Assembly: GCA_031278495.1 (NCBI GenBank)
Contig: JAITKG010000026.1
Coordinates: forward strand, 1 to 8,693
Direction: 5' to 3'
DNA length: 8,693 bases
Origin: Prevotellaceae bacterium
GTDB lineage: Bacteria > Bacteroidota > Bacteroidia > Bacteroidales > UBA932
Shown: piece after piece, positions 1 to 5,417 of the stretch
Layout: each line of letters begins with the position of its first letter
Numbering within the stretch: position 1 is the first letter of the stretch
Translations under genes and position numbers: made by a program
Notes under the pieces: generated by a model
What the model saw: the letters and a program-made list of their open reading frames with translations, nothing else
Database searches by the model: none
Told to the model about the DNA's origin: nothing

Positions 1-938
1 CGTTGTTGCACATATGCCGTGTTGCAGGATCCCGTGCACTCGCCGTCGTTAGTGGTATAAGTTCCGGTGGTTTTACAGGCGCCGTCGCAATTGGTTGTTC
101 CCGTAGCGCAGCCACAGGTTGCATGTGCAGACTGACCGTTCGTACCCGGAGAATTTACCGTGATATTCCCACTTGCCGTATTGCTTTCGCAATTGTTGGC
201 ATTTTTCACCTTCACCGTATAGGCGGAAGAAGCGGAAAGCGTAGCGGTCGTATAACTGTTGGTTTGGTTCGTGTAGGGGTTTGCGCCAATAGTCCACGTA
301 TAAGTCATCGCGGTAGTAGTACCTCCACTTACAGTGGCAGAAAGCGTAACTGCGCCGGCGTTGCAGCGCGACGGGCTGTTCGTACTGCTGATAGTTGGTG
401 TGCCTGCAAAGCCGTCGGGGCGACCGGTAGGGTCGGTAATAGACATTATACACGTGCCTGCGCCAAACGTCAACGCATCTATGGTTTGGTCGCCGTTAAT
501 GGTAAACGGTTTTGTGCCGCGCAGGGTATACCCGCCGCCGGCATTTACCGTAGCATTGGGGGGCATGTCGCTGCCGTAGGCGCACCAGTTGAATTTACCG
601 GTGGCGTTGTCCAATGTGGCGGTAACAGTTGTGCCGGCGTTGGTTGCGTTGGCGTATTCAATAAAAAAGCCGCGCGTTGTTCCTCCGGTAATTGTTCCGT
701 TCCCGGCGGTTTTCACAGGGTTGGAAATCGTAGCAGTCGAAAAACTTTGAGGCGTAACGCCGCTTACCGGACACAAATCTATCCATATCCATACGCGGTT
801 GTTGTGGGGCGCACTGTTCCAAGCCACTGCAAAAGTTACCTTTTTGGTAGCATAATCCGTGCTGATTGGCGTAACCGTCACTGCCGCACTTGCAGCAACG
901 CTTACAAGCATTGCGAAAAGAAAAGAAAATTTTTTCAT
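1..938 (-). CDS. Secreted, probably cell-surface protein with PKD/Ig-like repeat (C-terminus outside window)
   Basis: The frame reads open from ATG at 938 to the left edge, giving 312 residues with no stop, so the gene is cut by the window rather than broken. Residues 1-18 form a Sec signal peptide (MKKFSFLFAMLVSVAASA) with likely cleavage after Ala18. Residues 20-175 are beta-rich, Thr/Gly/Asn-rich and contain NRVWIWIDLCPV, which I cannot assign to a named family. Residues 185-262 resemble a PKD/Ig-like module: CNAGAVTLSATVSGG, then TYTWTIGAN and YTVKVKNANNCES. Residues 275-305 carry six cysteines in 31 positions. Large proteins of this build in Bacteroidota are often exported by the type IX system and end in a C-terminal sorting domain, but that end is not visible, so this is inference. 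No good TAnnTTTG promoter lies directly upstream. The leader contains a C5/G5 hairpin repeat instead. Confidence 0.85.
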   Translation of the reverse strand, partial: MKKFSFLFAMLVSVAASAAVTVTPISTDYATKKVTFAVAWNSAPHNNRVWIWIDLCPVSGVTPQSFSTATISNPVKTAGNGTITGGTTRGFFIEYANATNAGTTVTATLDNATGKFNWCAYGSDMPPNATVNAGGGYTLRGTKPFTINGDQTIDALTFGAGTCIMSITDPTGRPDGFAGTPTISSTNSPSRCNAGAVTLSATVSGGTTTAMTYTWTIGANPYTNQTNSYTTATLSASSAYTVKVKNANNCESNTASGNITVNSPGTNGQSAHATCGCATGTTNCDGACKTTGTYTTNDGECTGSCNTAYVQQ

Positions 939-954
939 AATTGTTTTTTTAAAA

Positions 955-980
955 GCCCCCCAACCCCCAAAGGGGGAGTG
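955..980. repeat. C5/G5 intergenic hairpin repeat, copy 1
   Basis: The block is a C6 run, AA, a C5 run, AAA, a G5 run, then AGTG. It recurs in inverse orientation at 1206-1230 with one substitution in the C6 block and one near the end. The C5-AAA-G5 core can fold on itself. It sits just upstream of the start at 938, so it would be in the leader of that gene if transcribed. Similar C5-TAA-C5-AAAG5 elements are familiar between Bacteroidota genes. Confidence 0.75.
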
Positions 981-1033
981 AGGATGCTTCATGTTATTGT
1001 AATTTTTGTTCATTGTTTTTGTCGTAAGTTATT

Positions 1034-1201
1034 TTTAGTTGAATGTTGAAAGTTGCAGGCGTGCCAGCCCAATTCTTAGTTCTTAACTCTTAGTTCATAA
1101 CTCTTCTGCCGCGTCAGCCACATCTTCACATCTTCATATCTCCACCTCTTCACATTAGCCGCCGCGCCAGCCTCAATCTGTAAATCTGTAAATCCGTAAA
1201 T
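1034..1201. repeat. Mosaic of short tandem repeats divided by GC-rich CCAGCC spacers
   Basis: This gene-free stretch is built of blocks. There is a TTAGTTGAATGTTGAAAGTTG type block (1034-1055), a CTTAGTTCTTAACTCTTAGTTCATAACTC block (1075-1103), a CATCTTCACATCTTCATATC block (1121-1153), and an AATCTGTAAATCTGTAAATC block (1175-1200). The blocks are separated by related GC-rich spacers: GGCGTGCCAGCCC at 1058-1070, TGCCGCGTCAGCCA at 1107-1120 and GCCGCCGCGCCAGCCTC at 1158-1174. A matching unit in the opposite orientation follows mdh at 3004-3026 (GAGTTGAAAGTTGGGCTGGCGC). An open frame on the minus strand through 1076-1321 is composed of these repeats and is not called as a gene. Confidence 0.7.
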
Positions 1202-1205
1202 TCCC

Positions 1206-1275
1206 ATTCCCCCTTTGGGGGTTAGGGGGCTTCCTTCGGGGCTTAGGGGGCTTCCGCTTCGCGCGAAAGGCAGGG
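1206..1275. repeat. C5/G5 hairpin repeat, inverted copy 2, with extended GC-rich tail
   Basis: Positions 1206-1230 are the near-exact reverse complement of the element at 955-980. A second partial unit follows at 1231-1252 (TTCCTTCGGGGCTTAGGGGGC). After that comes a short GC-rich segment with an inverted TTCGCGCGAA core (1258-1267). The element lies just downstream of the small lipoprotein ORF that ends at 1285. Confidence 0.7.
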
Positions 1276-1284
1276 GCGTTTGCT

Positions 1285-1440
1285 CTACGCCTGTGTTGCT
1301 ACATAGAGAAGATTTACGCATTCCGGTTTATTCTTTTGTTCGTCGTCACAACTGCTCAAAACCATTACTGCAAGCAGGATGACTGCAGTTGCGATGATGA
1401 TAGCGTCAAAAATTTTGACTATGCGTTTTTTCGTATACAT
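1285..1440 (-). CDS. Small putative lipoprotein (51 aa)
   Basis: I place the start at ATG 1440 because it begins a convincing type II signal peptide: MYTKKR, a hydrophobic run IVKIFDAIIIATAVILLAVMVL, then the lipobox LSSC with Cys31. The mature part is only about 20 residues (CDDEQKNKPECVNLL...), too short for a recognisable domain. In-frame upstream ATGs at 1467 and 1518 would only add residues before the signal peptide. The frame lies 81 nt downstream of ybeY on the same strand, so the two may be co-transcribed. The C-terminus abuts a GC-rich repeat block. The protein could therefore be a small bacteroidal lipoprotein, a lipoprotein truncated by repeat insertion, or a fortuitous frame with a signal-like segment. 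Function unknown. Confidence 0.5.
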   Translation of the reverse strand: MYTKKRIVKIFDAIIIATAVILLAVMVLSSCDDEQKNKPECVNLLYVATQA

Positions 1441-1521
1441 ACAGGCAGGTTTTAAATGTTTTCTCATAAGATGCAAAAAGGACAAAAAACGCTGCATATA
1501 ATTCCCGAATTCCGGCAAATA

Positions 1522-1956
1522 TTATGCAGGCGGCAGGGACAAGTCGTCCCATTTTTTCAAACATCTGTTTTCCGCAGCGCGCATTTTTTTCCGTTCGGCA
1601 GCCGTAGCGTCGCGGTAGCCGCAGAGGTGCAGCAGCCCGTGCGCCATGACGCGGCGCAATTCATCGCCGAACGACTGCCGGTAAATACGGGTATTGAGGC
1701 GAACCATTTCGTAACTGATAAATAAATCGCCGGAAAGACAGTCGCCCTTGCTGTAATCAAACGTAATAATGTCCGTAAAATAATCGTGCTGCAAATATTG
1801 GCGATTGATGGTCAGGAGTTCTTCATTGGAACAAAAAACAATCGACAAGTCCCCTGTTTTCTTGCCTTCGGCTTCCGCCAGCAGGTGCAACCATTGTTTT
1901 AAAAGGCGCCGCTGGGGCAATTTGAATTTTACAGATAAAAAGTGAAATATTATCAT
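1522..1956 (-). CDS. ybeY: Endoribonuclease YbeY (rRNA maturation factor)
   Basis: YbeY is a cytoplasmic zinc-dependent single-strand endoribonuclease used in 16S rRNA 3'-end maturation and late 30S quality control. The 144-residue length fits the family (about 140-160). Residues 61-67 (TDIITFD) match the conserved TDVLSFP-type strand. Residues 106-116 (HGLLHLCGYRD) are the metal-binding motif HGxLHLxGYxH, with His106 and His110. The third ligand position, His116 in Escherichia coli-type proteins, is Asp116 here. I recall Asp as usual in Bacteroidota YbeY, so activity is probably retained. The start MIIFHF at 1956 is the first in-frame ATG downstream of a TAACTTTG promoter box at 2001-1994. 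The gene is divergent from mdh and is followed on the same strand by a small lipoprotein frame. Confidence 0.93.
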   Translation of the reverse strand: MIIFHFLSVKFKLPQRRLLKQWLHLLAEAEGKKTGDLSIVFCSNEELLTINRQYLQHDYFTDIITFDYSKGDCLSGDLFISYEMVRLNTRIYRQSFGDELRRVMAHGLLHLCGYRDATAAERKKMRAAENRCLKKWDDLSLPPA

Positions 1957-1993
1957 GAATTGACGGATTTATGGATTTCAACAAAACAAAAGA

Positions 1994-2001
1994 CAAAGTT
2001 A
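1994..2001 (-). promoter_or_regulatory. Putative ybeY promoter -7 box
   Basis: The minus strand reads TAACTTTG, an exact TAnnTTTG match, about 38 nt before the ybeY ATG. No good TTTG -33 box is seen at the usual spacing, so strength is uncertain. It lies only 13 bp from the oppositely oriented mdh -7 box. Confidence 0.5.
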
Positions 2002-2014
2002 GAAGTATTTTTTG

Positions 2015-2022
2015 TATTTTTG
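2015..2022 (+). promoter_or_regulatory. Putative mdh promoter -7 box
   Basis: TATTTTTG followed by C matches the Bacteroidota TAnnTTTG box. It predicts transcription starting near 2029 and a leader of roughly 50 nt. The -33 region has no clear TTTG. Confidence 0.55.
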
Positions 2023-2077
2023 CATGTTCTTTTACTGCCACGATAAACGATACTATTAAATAATAAATTCCAAAAAT

Positions 2078-3004
2078 ATGTCAAAAATTACTATTGTAGG
2101 CGCCGGAAATGTAGGCGCTACGTGTGCAAATGTCATTGCACAAAAAGAATTAGCCGCCGAACTGGTGTTGCTGGATGTGAAAGAAGGCGTCGCCGAAGGC
2201 AAAGCGATGGATATGATGCAAACCGCCGCCCTGTGCGAATTTGATACGCGCATCAAGGGCGTTACCGGCGATTATGCCGCCACTGCCGGCTCCGATGTGG
2301 TTATCATTACGTCGGGCATCCCGCGCAAGCCCGGCATGACGCGCGAAGAACTCATCGGCACCAACGCCGGCATCGTAAAAAGCGTGGTGGAAAATGCACT
2401 GGAACATTCGCCCAATGCAGTACTCGTTATCATCAGCAACCCGATGGATACGATGACCTACCTCGCGCTGAAAGCTTCCAAACTGCCGAAAAACCGCGTC
2501 ATCGGGATGGGCGGGATTTTGGACAGCAGCCGTTTCAAATATTATTTGAGTCAGGCGCTGGGCGTTCCCGCAAGCGACCTGCAAGGCTGCGTCATCGGCG
2601 GGCATGGCGACACGACCATGATTCCCGTCGTGCGCTTTGCTACTTACAACGGTATTCCCGTTAGCCGTTTACTGAGCAAGGAAACGCTTGACAAGGTGGT
2701 TGCCGACACTATGGTTGGCGGCGCAACGCTGACGAAATTCTTAGGCACTTCGGCATGGTATGCTCCGGGAGCCGCCGGCGCAGGGCTGGTTGAAGCGATT
2801 ATCCGCGACCAGAAAAAAGTATTCCCCTGCTGCGTAGCGCTGGACGGCGAATACGGGCAAAAAGACCTCTGTATCGGCGTGCCGGTAGTCATTGGTCGCA
2901 ACGGCTGGGAAAAAATCATCGACCTTCAACTGGACGCCGAAGAACAAGCCGCTTTCAACAAAAGCGCCGACGCCGTACGCAGCACCAACAGCGTACTGAA
3001 TTGA
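2078..3004 (+). CDS. mdh: Malate dehydrogenase (NAD-dependent, LDH-like class)
   Basis: This enzyme oxidises malate to oxaloacetate with NAD+ in the cytoplasm. In anaerobic Bacteroidota it usually runs in reverse, in the fumarate/succinate branch. The protein is 308 residues, the normal length for the LDH-like class. The Rossmann dinucleotide loop is GAGNVGA at 8-14, with Asp33 at the end of the second strand as expected for NAD preference. Substrate and active-site residues are all present: Arg83 and Arg89 in IPRKPGMTRE (Arg83 distinguishes malate from lactate enzymes), Asn121 in SNPMD, the catalytic pair Asp149 and His176 (GGHGD), and Arg152. The start ATG at 2078 sits four residues before the first strand, in an A-rich leader without a Shine-Dalgarno sequence. 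A strong terminator follows, so the gene appears monocistronic. Base composition is more GC-rich than the two accessory genes to the right. Confidence 0.97.
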   Translation: MSKITIVGAGNVGATCANVIAQKELAAELVLLDVKEGVAEGKAMDMMQTAALCEFDTRIKGVTGDYAATAGSDVVIITSGIPRKPGMTREELIGTNAGIVKSVVENALEHSPNAVLVIISNPMDTMTYLALKASKLPKNRVIGMGGILDSSRFKYYLSQALGVPASDLQGCVIGGHGDTTMIPVVRFATYNGIPVSRLLSKETLDKVVADTMVGGATLTKFLGTSAWYAPGAAGAGLVEAIIRDQKKVFPCCVALDGEYGQKDLCIGVPVVIGRNGWEKIIDLQLDAEEQAAFNKSADAVRSTNSVLN

Positions 3005-3038
3005 GAGTTGAAAGTTGGGCTGGCGCTCCGGGAATAAT

Positions 3039-3073
3039 AAAAAACCGCAACGAAGTTCGTTGCGGTTTTTTTT
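3039..3073 (+). terminator. Intrinsic terminator of mdh
   Basis: AACCGCAACGAA and TTCGTTGCGGTT form a perfect 12-bp complementary pair around a single G. In practice this gives about 10 bp of stem plus a small loop, preceded by an A run and followed by an eight-T run. It starts 35 nt after the mdh stop. The flanking A and T runs let it work in either direction. Confidence 0.9.
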
Positions 3074-3082
3074 ATTATGAAA

Positions 3083-3151
3083 TTTACAAAACCATAAAAT
3101 AAAAACCCGCTTTTATAAATTTATAAAACCATAAAAATTGCCACGCGGGTT
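3083..3151. repeat. AT-rich direct repeat and nested palindrome
   Basis: A 17-bp direct repeat with one mismatch occurs at 3083-3099 (TTTACAAAACCATAAAA) and 3120-3136 (TTTATAAAACCATAAAA). Between and overlapping the copies is an 18-bp perfect palindrome at 3111-3128, TTTTATAAATTTATAAAA. Both are enclosed by complementary arms AACCCGC (3104-3110) and GCGGGTT (3145-3151). No gene is visible here. It could be a structured RNA tail, a protein-binding site or the relic of a small mobile repeat. Confidence 0.55.
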
Positions 3152-3203
3152 GTTTCCGATCGTATAATCCGTAAAAAATTCCCAACCATTCGCAGGGCAA
3201 AAA

Positions 3204-3241
3204 TAAAAAAGGGGCTGCCCCTTCCGGGACAGTCCCTTTTC
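3204..3241 (-). terminator. Intrinsic terminator of the 155-aa lipoprotein
   Basis: On the minus strand the sequence AAAAGGGACTGTCCC, a GGAA loop, then GGGGCAGCCCCTTTT forms a stem with one mismatch and one wobble. It is followed by a T run. It begins 17 nt after the lipoprotein stop codon. Confidence 0.85.
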
Positions 3242-3257
3242 GATTATGGAAAAATGA

Positions 3258-3725
3258 TTACTGTTTCGTACCTGAAAAATCAACCGAAAGGGGAAGAACG
3301 CTTACTGTGATGCCAATGGTCAAGTTTGCACTTCCCGCAGCGGTAATTGTTCCGTTGATGGTAACAGGCAGCGGCGTACCGCCCAATTGGGCAATAGTTA
3401 CCGTCGTGTTTCCGGTAATTGTATAATTATCGCCGGATTTGGTAACGGTTACGTCACAACTAACATCCAACGGTAAATCGCCCACCGCCGGTAAGCTGGG
3501 AAGCGTGGTATTCAAACTGAGCGTAGCAGTCGTTGTATTTTTTTCTGCCACGTTAATTGTTACGCCATCTGCAACCACCGTGCCAGCCAATGCCAATGTG
3601 CCCACATACGTGCCTGCTATGTCTTTTGCATAACCATCCTCTTTTTTGTCTTCTTTCTTGCATCCGGCTGCTATTACAAGCAGACCCAAAGACAGAACCA
3701 TAAACTTTTTGAAAATTTTCTTCAT
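3258..3725 (-). CDS. Exported lipoprotein, possibly calycin/lipocalin-like beta barrel
   Basis: The 155-residue product starts with a type II signal peptide: MKKIFKKF, hydrophobic MVLSLGLLVIAAG, lipobox IAAGC with Cys22. Cys22 would be acylated and the protein anchored in the envelope. A charged linker KKEDKKEDGYAKD follows, of the kind common in surface-exposed Bacteroidota lipoproteins. Residues 36-155 are almost entirely alternating hydrophobic/polar beta strands rich in Thr, Val and Gly, opening with DIAGTYVGTLAL. That opening and the short length resemble the calycin-like lipoproteins of Bacteroidales, but I cannot confirm the fold. There are no catalytic motifs. It has its own promoter and terminator, so it is a single-gene unit. 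Its promoter overlaps that of the divergent hydrolase, which may couple their expression. Substrate or role unknown. Confidence 0.8.
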   Translation of the reverse strand: MKKIFKKFMVLSLGLLVIAAGCKKEDKKEDGYAKDIAGTYVGTLALAGTVVADGVTINVAEKNTTTATLSLNTTLPSLPAVGDLPLDVSCDVTVTKSGDNYTITGNTTVTIAQLGGTPLPVTINGTITAAGSANLTIGITVSVLPLSVDFSGTKQ

Positions 3726-3749
3726 CTTTTTTATTTTTTAGTTATTTTA

Positions 3750-3781
3750 TTCGCAAAGGTAGTAAATTTTTGGTATATTTG
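3750..3781 (+). promoter_or_regulatory. Promoter of the alpha/beta hydrolase
   Basis: TTCG (3750-3753), a 20-nt spacer and TATATTTG (3774-3781) match the Bacteroidota TTTG-N19-21-TAnnTTTG pattern with one -33 mismatch. It predicts a start near 3788, 15 nt before the ATG. The -33 box lies inside the start region of the divergent lipoprotein promoter. Confidence 0.65.
3754..3761 (-). promoter_or_regulatory. Promoter -7 box of the 155-aa lipoprotein
   Basis: The minus strand reads TACCTTTG, an exact TAnnTTTG match followed by CG. It predicts a start near 3747 and a leader of about 20 nt before the ATG at 3725. The -33 region is A-rich without a clear TTTG. Confidence 0.6.
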
Positions 3782-3802
3782 TTTTAAGATAATATTTTCT
3801 AT

Positions 3803-4609
3803 ATGGAATTTTTTTGTACTTGCAGCCGCCTTCCCATACACGTAAGCGATATGGGCGGCGAAAAACCGGCCGTCGTATTGTTGCACGGCTATCTGGAAAC
3901 ATTGTCCGTGTGGGACGATTTTATAAAATACCTTGAAAAGGATTTCCGCATCATCCGCATCGACCTGCCGGGGCATGGCTTGAGCGGCACGGCGGCAATC
4001 AACAGCGTGGACTTTTCGGCGCAGGTGGTATACGAAGTTTTGCAAAAGCAACAGGTCAAAACATGCGTCATCTGCGGGCATTCGATGGGCGGCTATACGG
4101 CGCTGGCATTCGCCGCGAACTATCCTGCCGCCGTGCGCGGGCTGTGCCTCTTCCACTCCACGCCCAACGCCGACCCGCCGGAAAAGCAGGAAGGTCGTAA
4201 CCGCGAAATTGCCCTCCTGCGCGAAAAGAAACTGTCACTGGTCATCCGGCGGGGCGTCCCGCACATGTTTGCCGACGACAATGCCAGGCGTTTTGCCGAA
4301 AAAATAAAAGAAATTTCGGAAGTAGCCGAAATCCACGAACCGGAAGGCATCATCGCCTGCCTCGAAGGCATGAAACGCCGCCCCGACCGGAATGAATTTC
4401 TGGCGGCGTTCCGGAAACCGCTGCTCTTTATCTTCGGCGAAAAAGACCGGTATATTGCTTTGGATACCGCACAGGAACTCGCCGCCCGCTTCCCGCAAGC
4501 GCAAGTCCTTTGGCTGAAAAACTCCGGGCACAACGGGTTTATCGAAGAGCCCCAAGCCACCGCCGAAGGATTTTTGCAGTTTTTGGCAGGGGTCAAGTGG
4601 GGTAAATGA
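3803..4609 (+). CDS. Alpha/beta-fold hydrolase
   Basis: This is a 268-residue single-domain alpha/beta hydrolase without a signal peptide, so probably cytoplasmic. The oxyanion-hole segment LLHGY is at 26-30. The nucleophile elbow GHSMGG is at 92-97 with Ser94. The acid is probably Asp215 in FGEKDRYI, and the catalytic His is His243 in SGHNGFIEEP, so the triad is complete. DLPGHGLS (54-61) is the usual strand-4 signature of the family. The cap region (about 125-195) is helical and rich in Arg, Lys and Glu. The family covers esterases, carbon-carbon hydrolases and dehalogenases, and the sequence alone does not fix the substrate. Menaquinone-pathway MenH-like enzymes look similar, but no men genes are adjacent. 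The gene stands alone, divergent from a lipoprotein. Confidence 0.9.
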   Translation: MEFFCTCSRLPIHVSDMGGEKPAVVLLHGYLETLSVWDDFIKYLEKDFRIIRIDLPGHGLSGTAAINSVDFSAQVVYEVLQKQQVKTCVICGHSMGGYTALAFAANYPAAVRGLCLFHSTPNADPPEKQEGRNREIALLREKKLSLVIRRGVPHMFADDNARRFAEKIKEISEVAEIHEPEGIIACLEGMKRRPDRNEFLAAFRKPLLFIFGEKDRYIALDTAQELAARFPQAQVLWLKNSGHNGFIEEPQATAEGFLQFLAGVKWGK

Positions 4610-4738
4610 AGCGCAGCGCGCTTGCGCTAATGCGTGTTTTGCATGGCTACCGCCGTCTTCTTTGGTTTTAAGAAGAAAAAAGAACATTATGTTGTTGCAA
4701 ACATATTACTTTATTTTTTAATTGCAAATTTTCCCGTT
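4610..4738. other. Intergenic stretch with a small GC-rich hairpin
   Basis: Directly after the hydrolase stop, AGCGCA (4610-4615) and TGCGCT (4623-4628) can pair around a 7-nt loop. There is no T run right behind, so it is a poor intrinsic terminator. The rest is AT-rich with no coding frame I can support. Confidence 0.35.
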
Positions 4739-4770
4739 TTTGGTGTGGAATGAAAAAAGTTGTATATTTG
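4739..4770 (+). promoter_or_regulatory. Consensus promoter of the 201-aa membrane protein
   Basis: TTTG (4739-4742), exactly 20 nt, then TATATTTG (4763-4770) is a full match to the Bacteroidota housekeeping promoter. It predicts a start near 4777 and a leader of about 20 nt before the ATG at 4797. Confidence 0.8.
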
Positions 4771-4796
4771 TGGCATCATAATTATTTTAAATTTTT

Positions 4797-5402
4797 ATGG
4801 ATTTTGCAACTATTTTAAAAGATATCCTCGGTTCACCTGTAGGTTCTTTTGCTTTCGTAGTATCTATTGTTGGAGCTATTGTTTGGGTCGTTCATTATGT
4901 AACCAAATTCGTAACCAAAATATCCGTCAGATATGATAGCTTTAAGGAAGAAACGGATAAAACAAGAACGCATATAGATGAAATAAGAAAAGATTTGGCT
5001 ATCGTTCGTGGAAATATTGAAGCGGCCATTGCGATAAAAGATACTTTAACAAGAAGAAAAAGCCCCGTATCGCTTACAGATACCGGACAAAAAATAGTAC
5101 AAGACTTTAAGCTCTTCGATATAGTGGCTAAAAATTGGGATAAAATAACCAAAGCTACAAACGATATCTGTTCCAAAAACCCCTATGATTTACAAGAATA
5201 TTTTATCGATACCTCTTATTTGGAACCCGAAAAATTCTTTTCGGATAAAGATATTGACGAATTGAAAATAATATCCTTCAAAGGCGGATTTACATTCATG
5301 TCTATTGCGAGAGTTATGGGAATATTGATACGGGACGAATATTTCAAGCGTCATGAAATAAACATCGACGACATTGATAAATATAAACCTGCCGAAAAAT
5401 AA
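4797..5402 (+). CDS. Single-pass membrane protein with coiled coil, unknown function
   Basis: I do not recognise a named family for this 201-residue protein. Residues 1-16 are a short N-terminal segment. Residues 17-38 are one hydrophobic membrane span (GSFAFVVSIVGAIVWVVHYV at 16-35). Residues 45-82 are strongly charged and helical with heptad-like spacing (YDSFKEETDKTRTHIDEIRK, then DLAIVRGNIEAAI), a probable coiled coil. The segment SPVSLTDTGQKIV (89-101) opens a soluble, mixed helical C-terminal domain ending in DDIDKYKPAEK. A SPxSLTxxG-type motif after a membrane anchor and coiled coil is something I associate with uncharacterised membrane proteins of accessory regions, but that is only an impression. 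Base composition is clearly more AT-rich than mdh, the hydrolase and hflX. It has its own strong promoter and is convergent with hflX, with a 15-nt gap and no evident terminator. Confidence 0.85.
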   Translation: MDFATILKDILGSPVGSFAFVVSIVGAIVWVVHYVTKFVTKISVRYDSFKEETDKTRTHIDEIRKDLAIVRGNIEAAIAIKDTLTRRKSPVSLTDTGQKIVQDFKLFDIVAKNWDKITKATNDICSKNPYDLQEYFIDTSYLEPEKFFSDKDIDELKIISFKGGFTFMSIARVMGILIRDEYFKRHEINIDDIDKYKPAEK

Positions 5403-5417
5403 TTATTCTCTCCGCGT

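Noticed and set aside
3..1049. A long plus-strand open frame of about 348 codons at the left end
   Set aside because: It is the antisense shadow of the signal-peptide-bearing minus-strand gene. Its translation is Cys/Arg-rich without domains and runs through the repeat block.
1034..1201. A CRISPR array
   Set aside because: The repeats are short, degenerate and contiguous, without uniform repeats and unique spacers of constant length, and no cas genes are present.
1076..1321. Minus-strand 81-codon frame
   Set aside because: It is made of the short tandem repeats and the C5/G5 element, so it is not a credible protein.
4610..4628. Intrinsic terminator after the hydrolase
   Set aside because: The 6-bp stem has no following T run, so it is recorded only as a weak hairpin.
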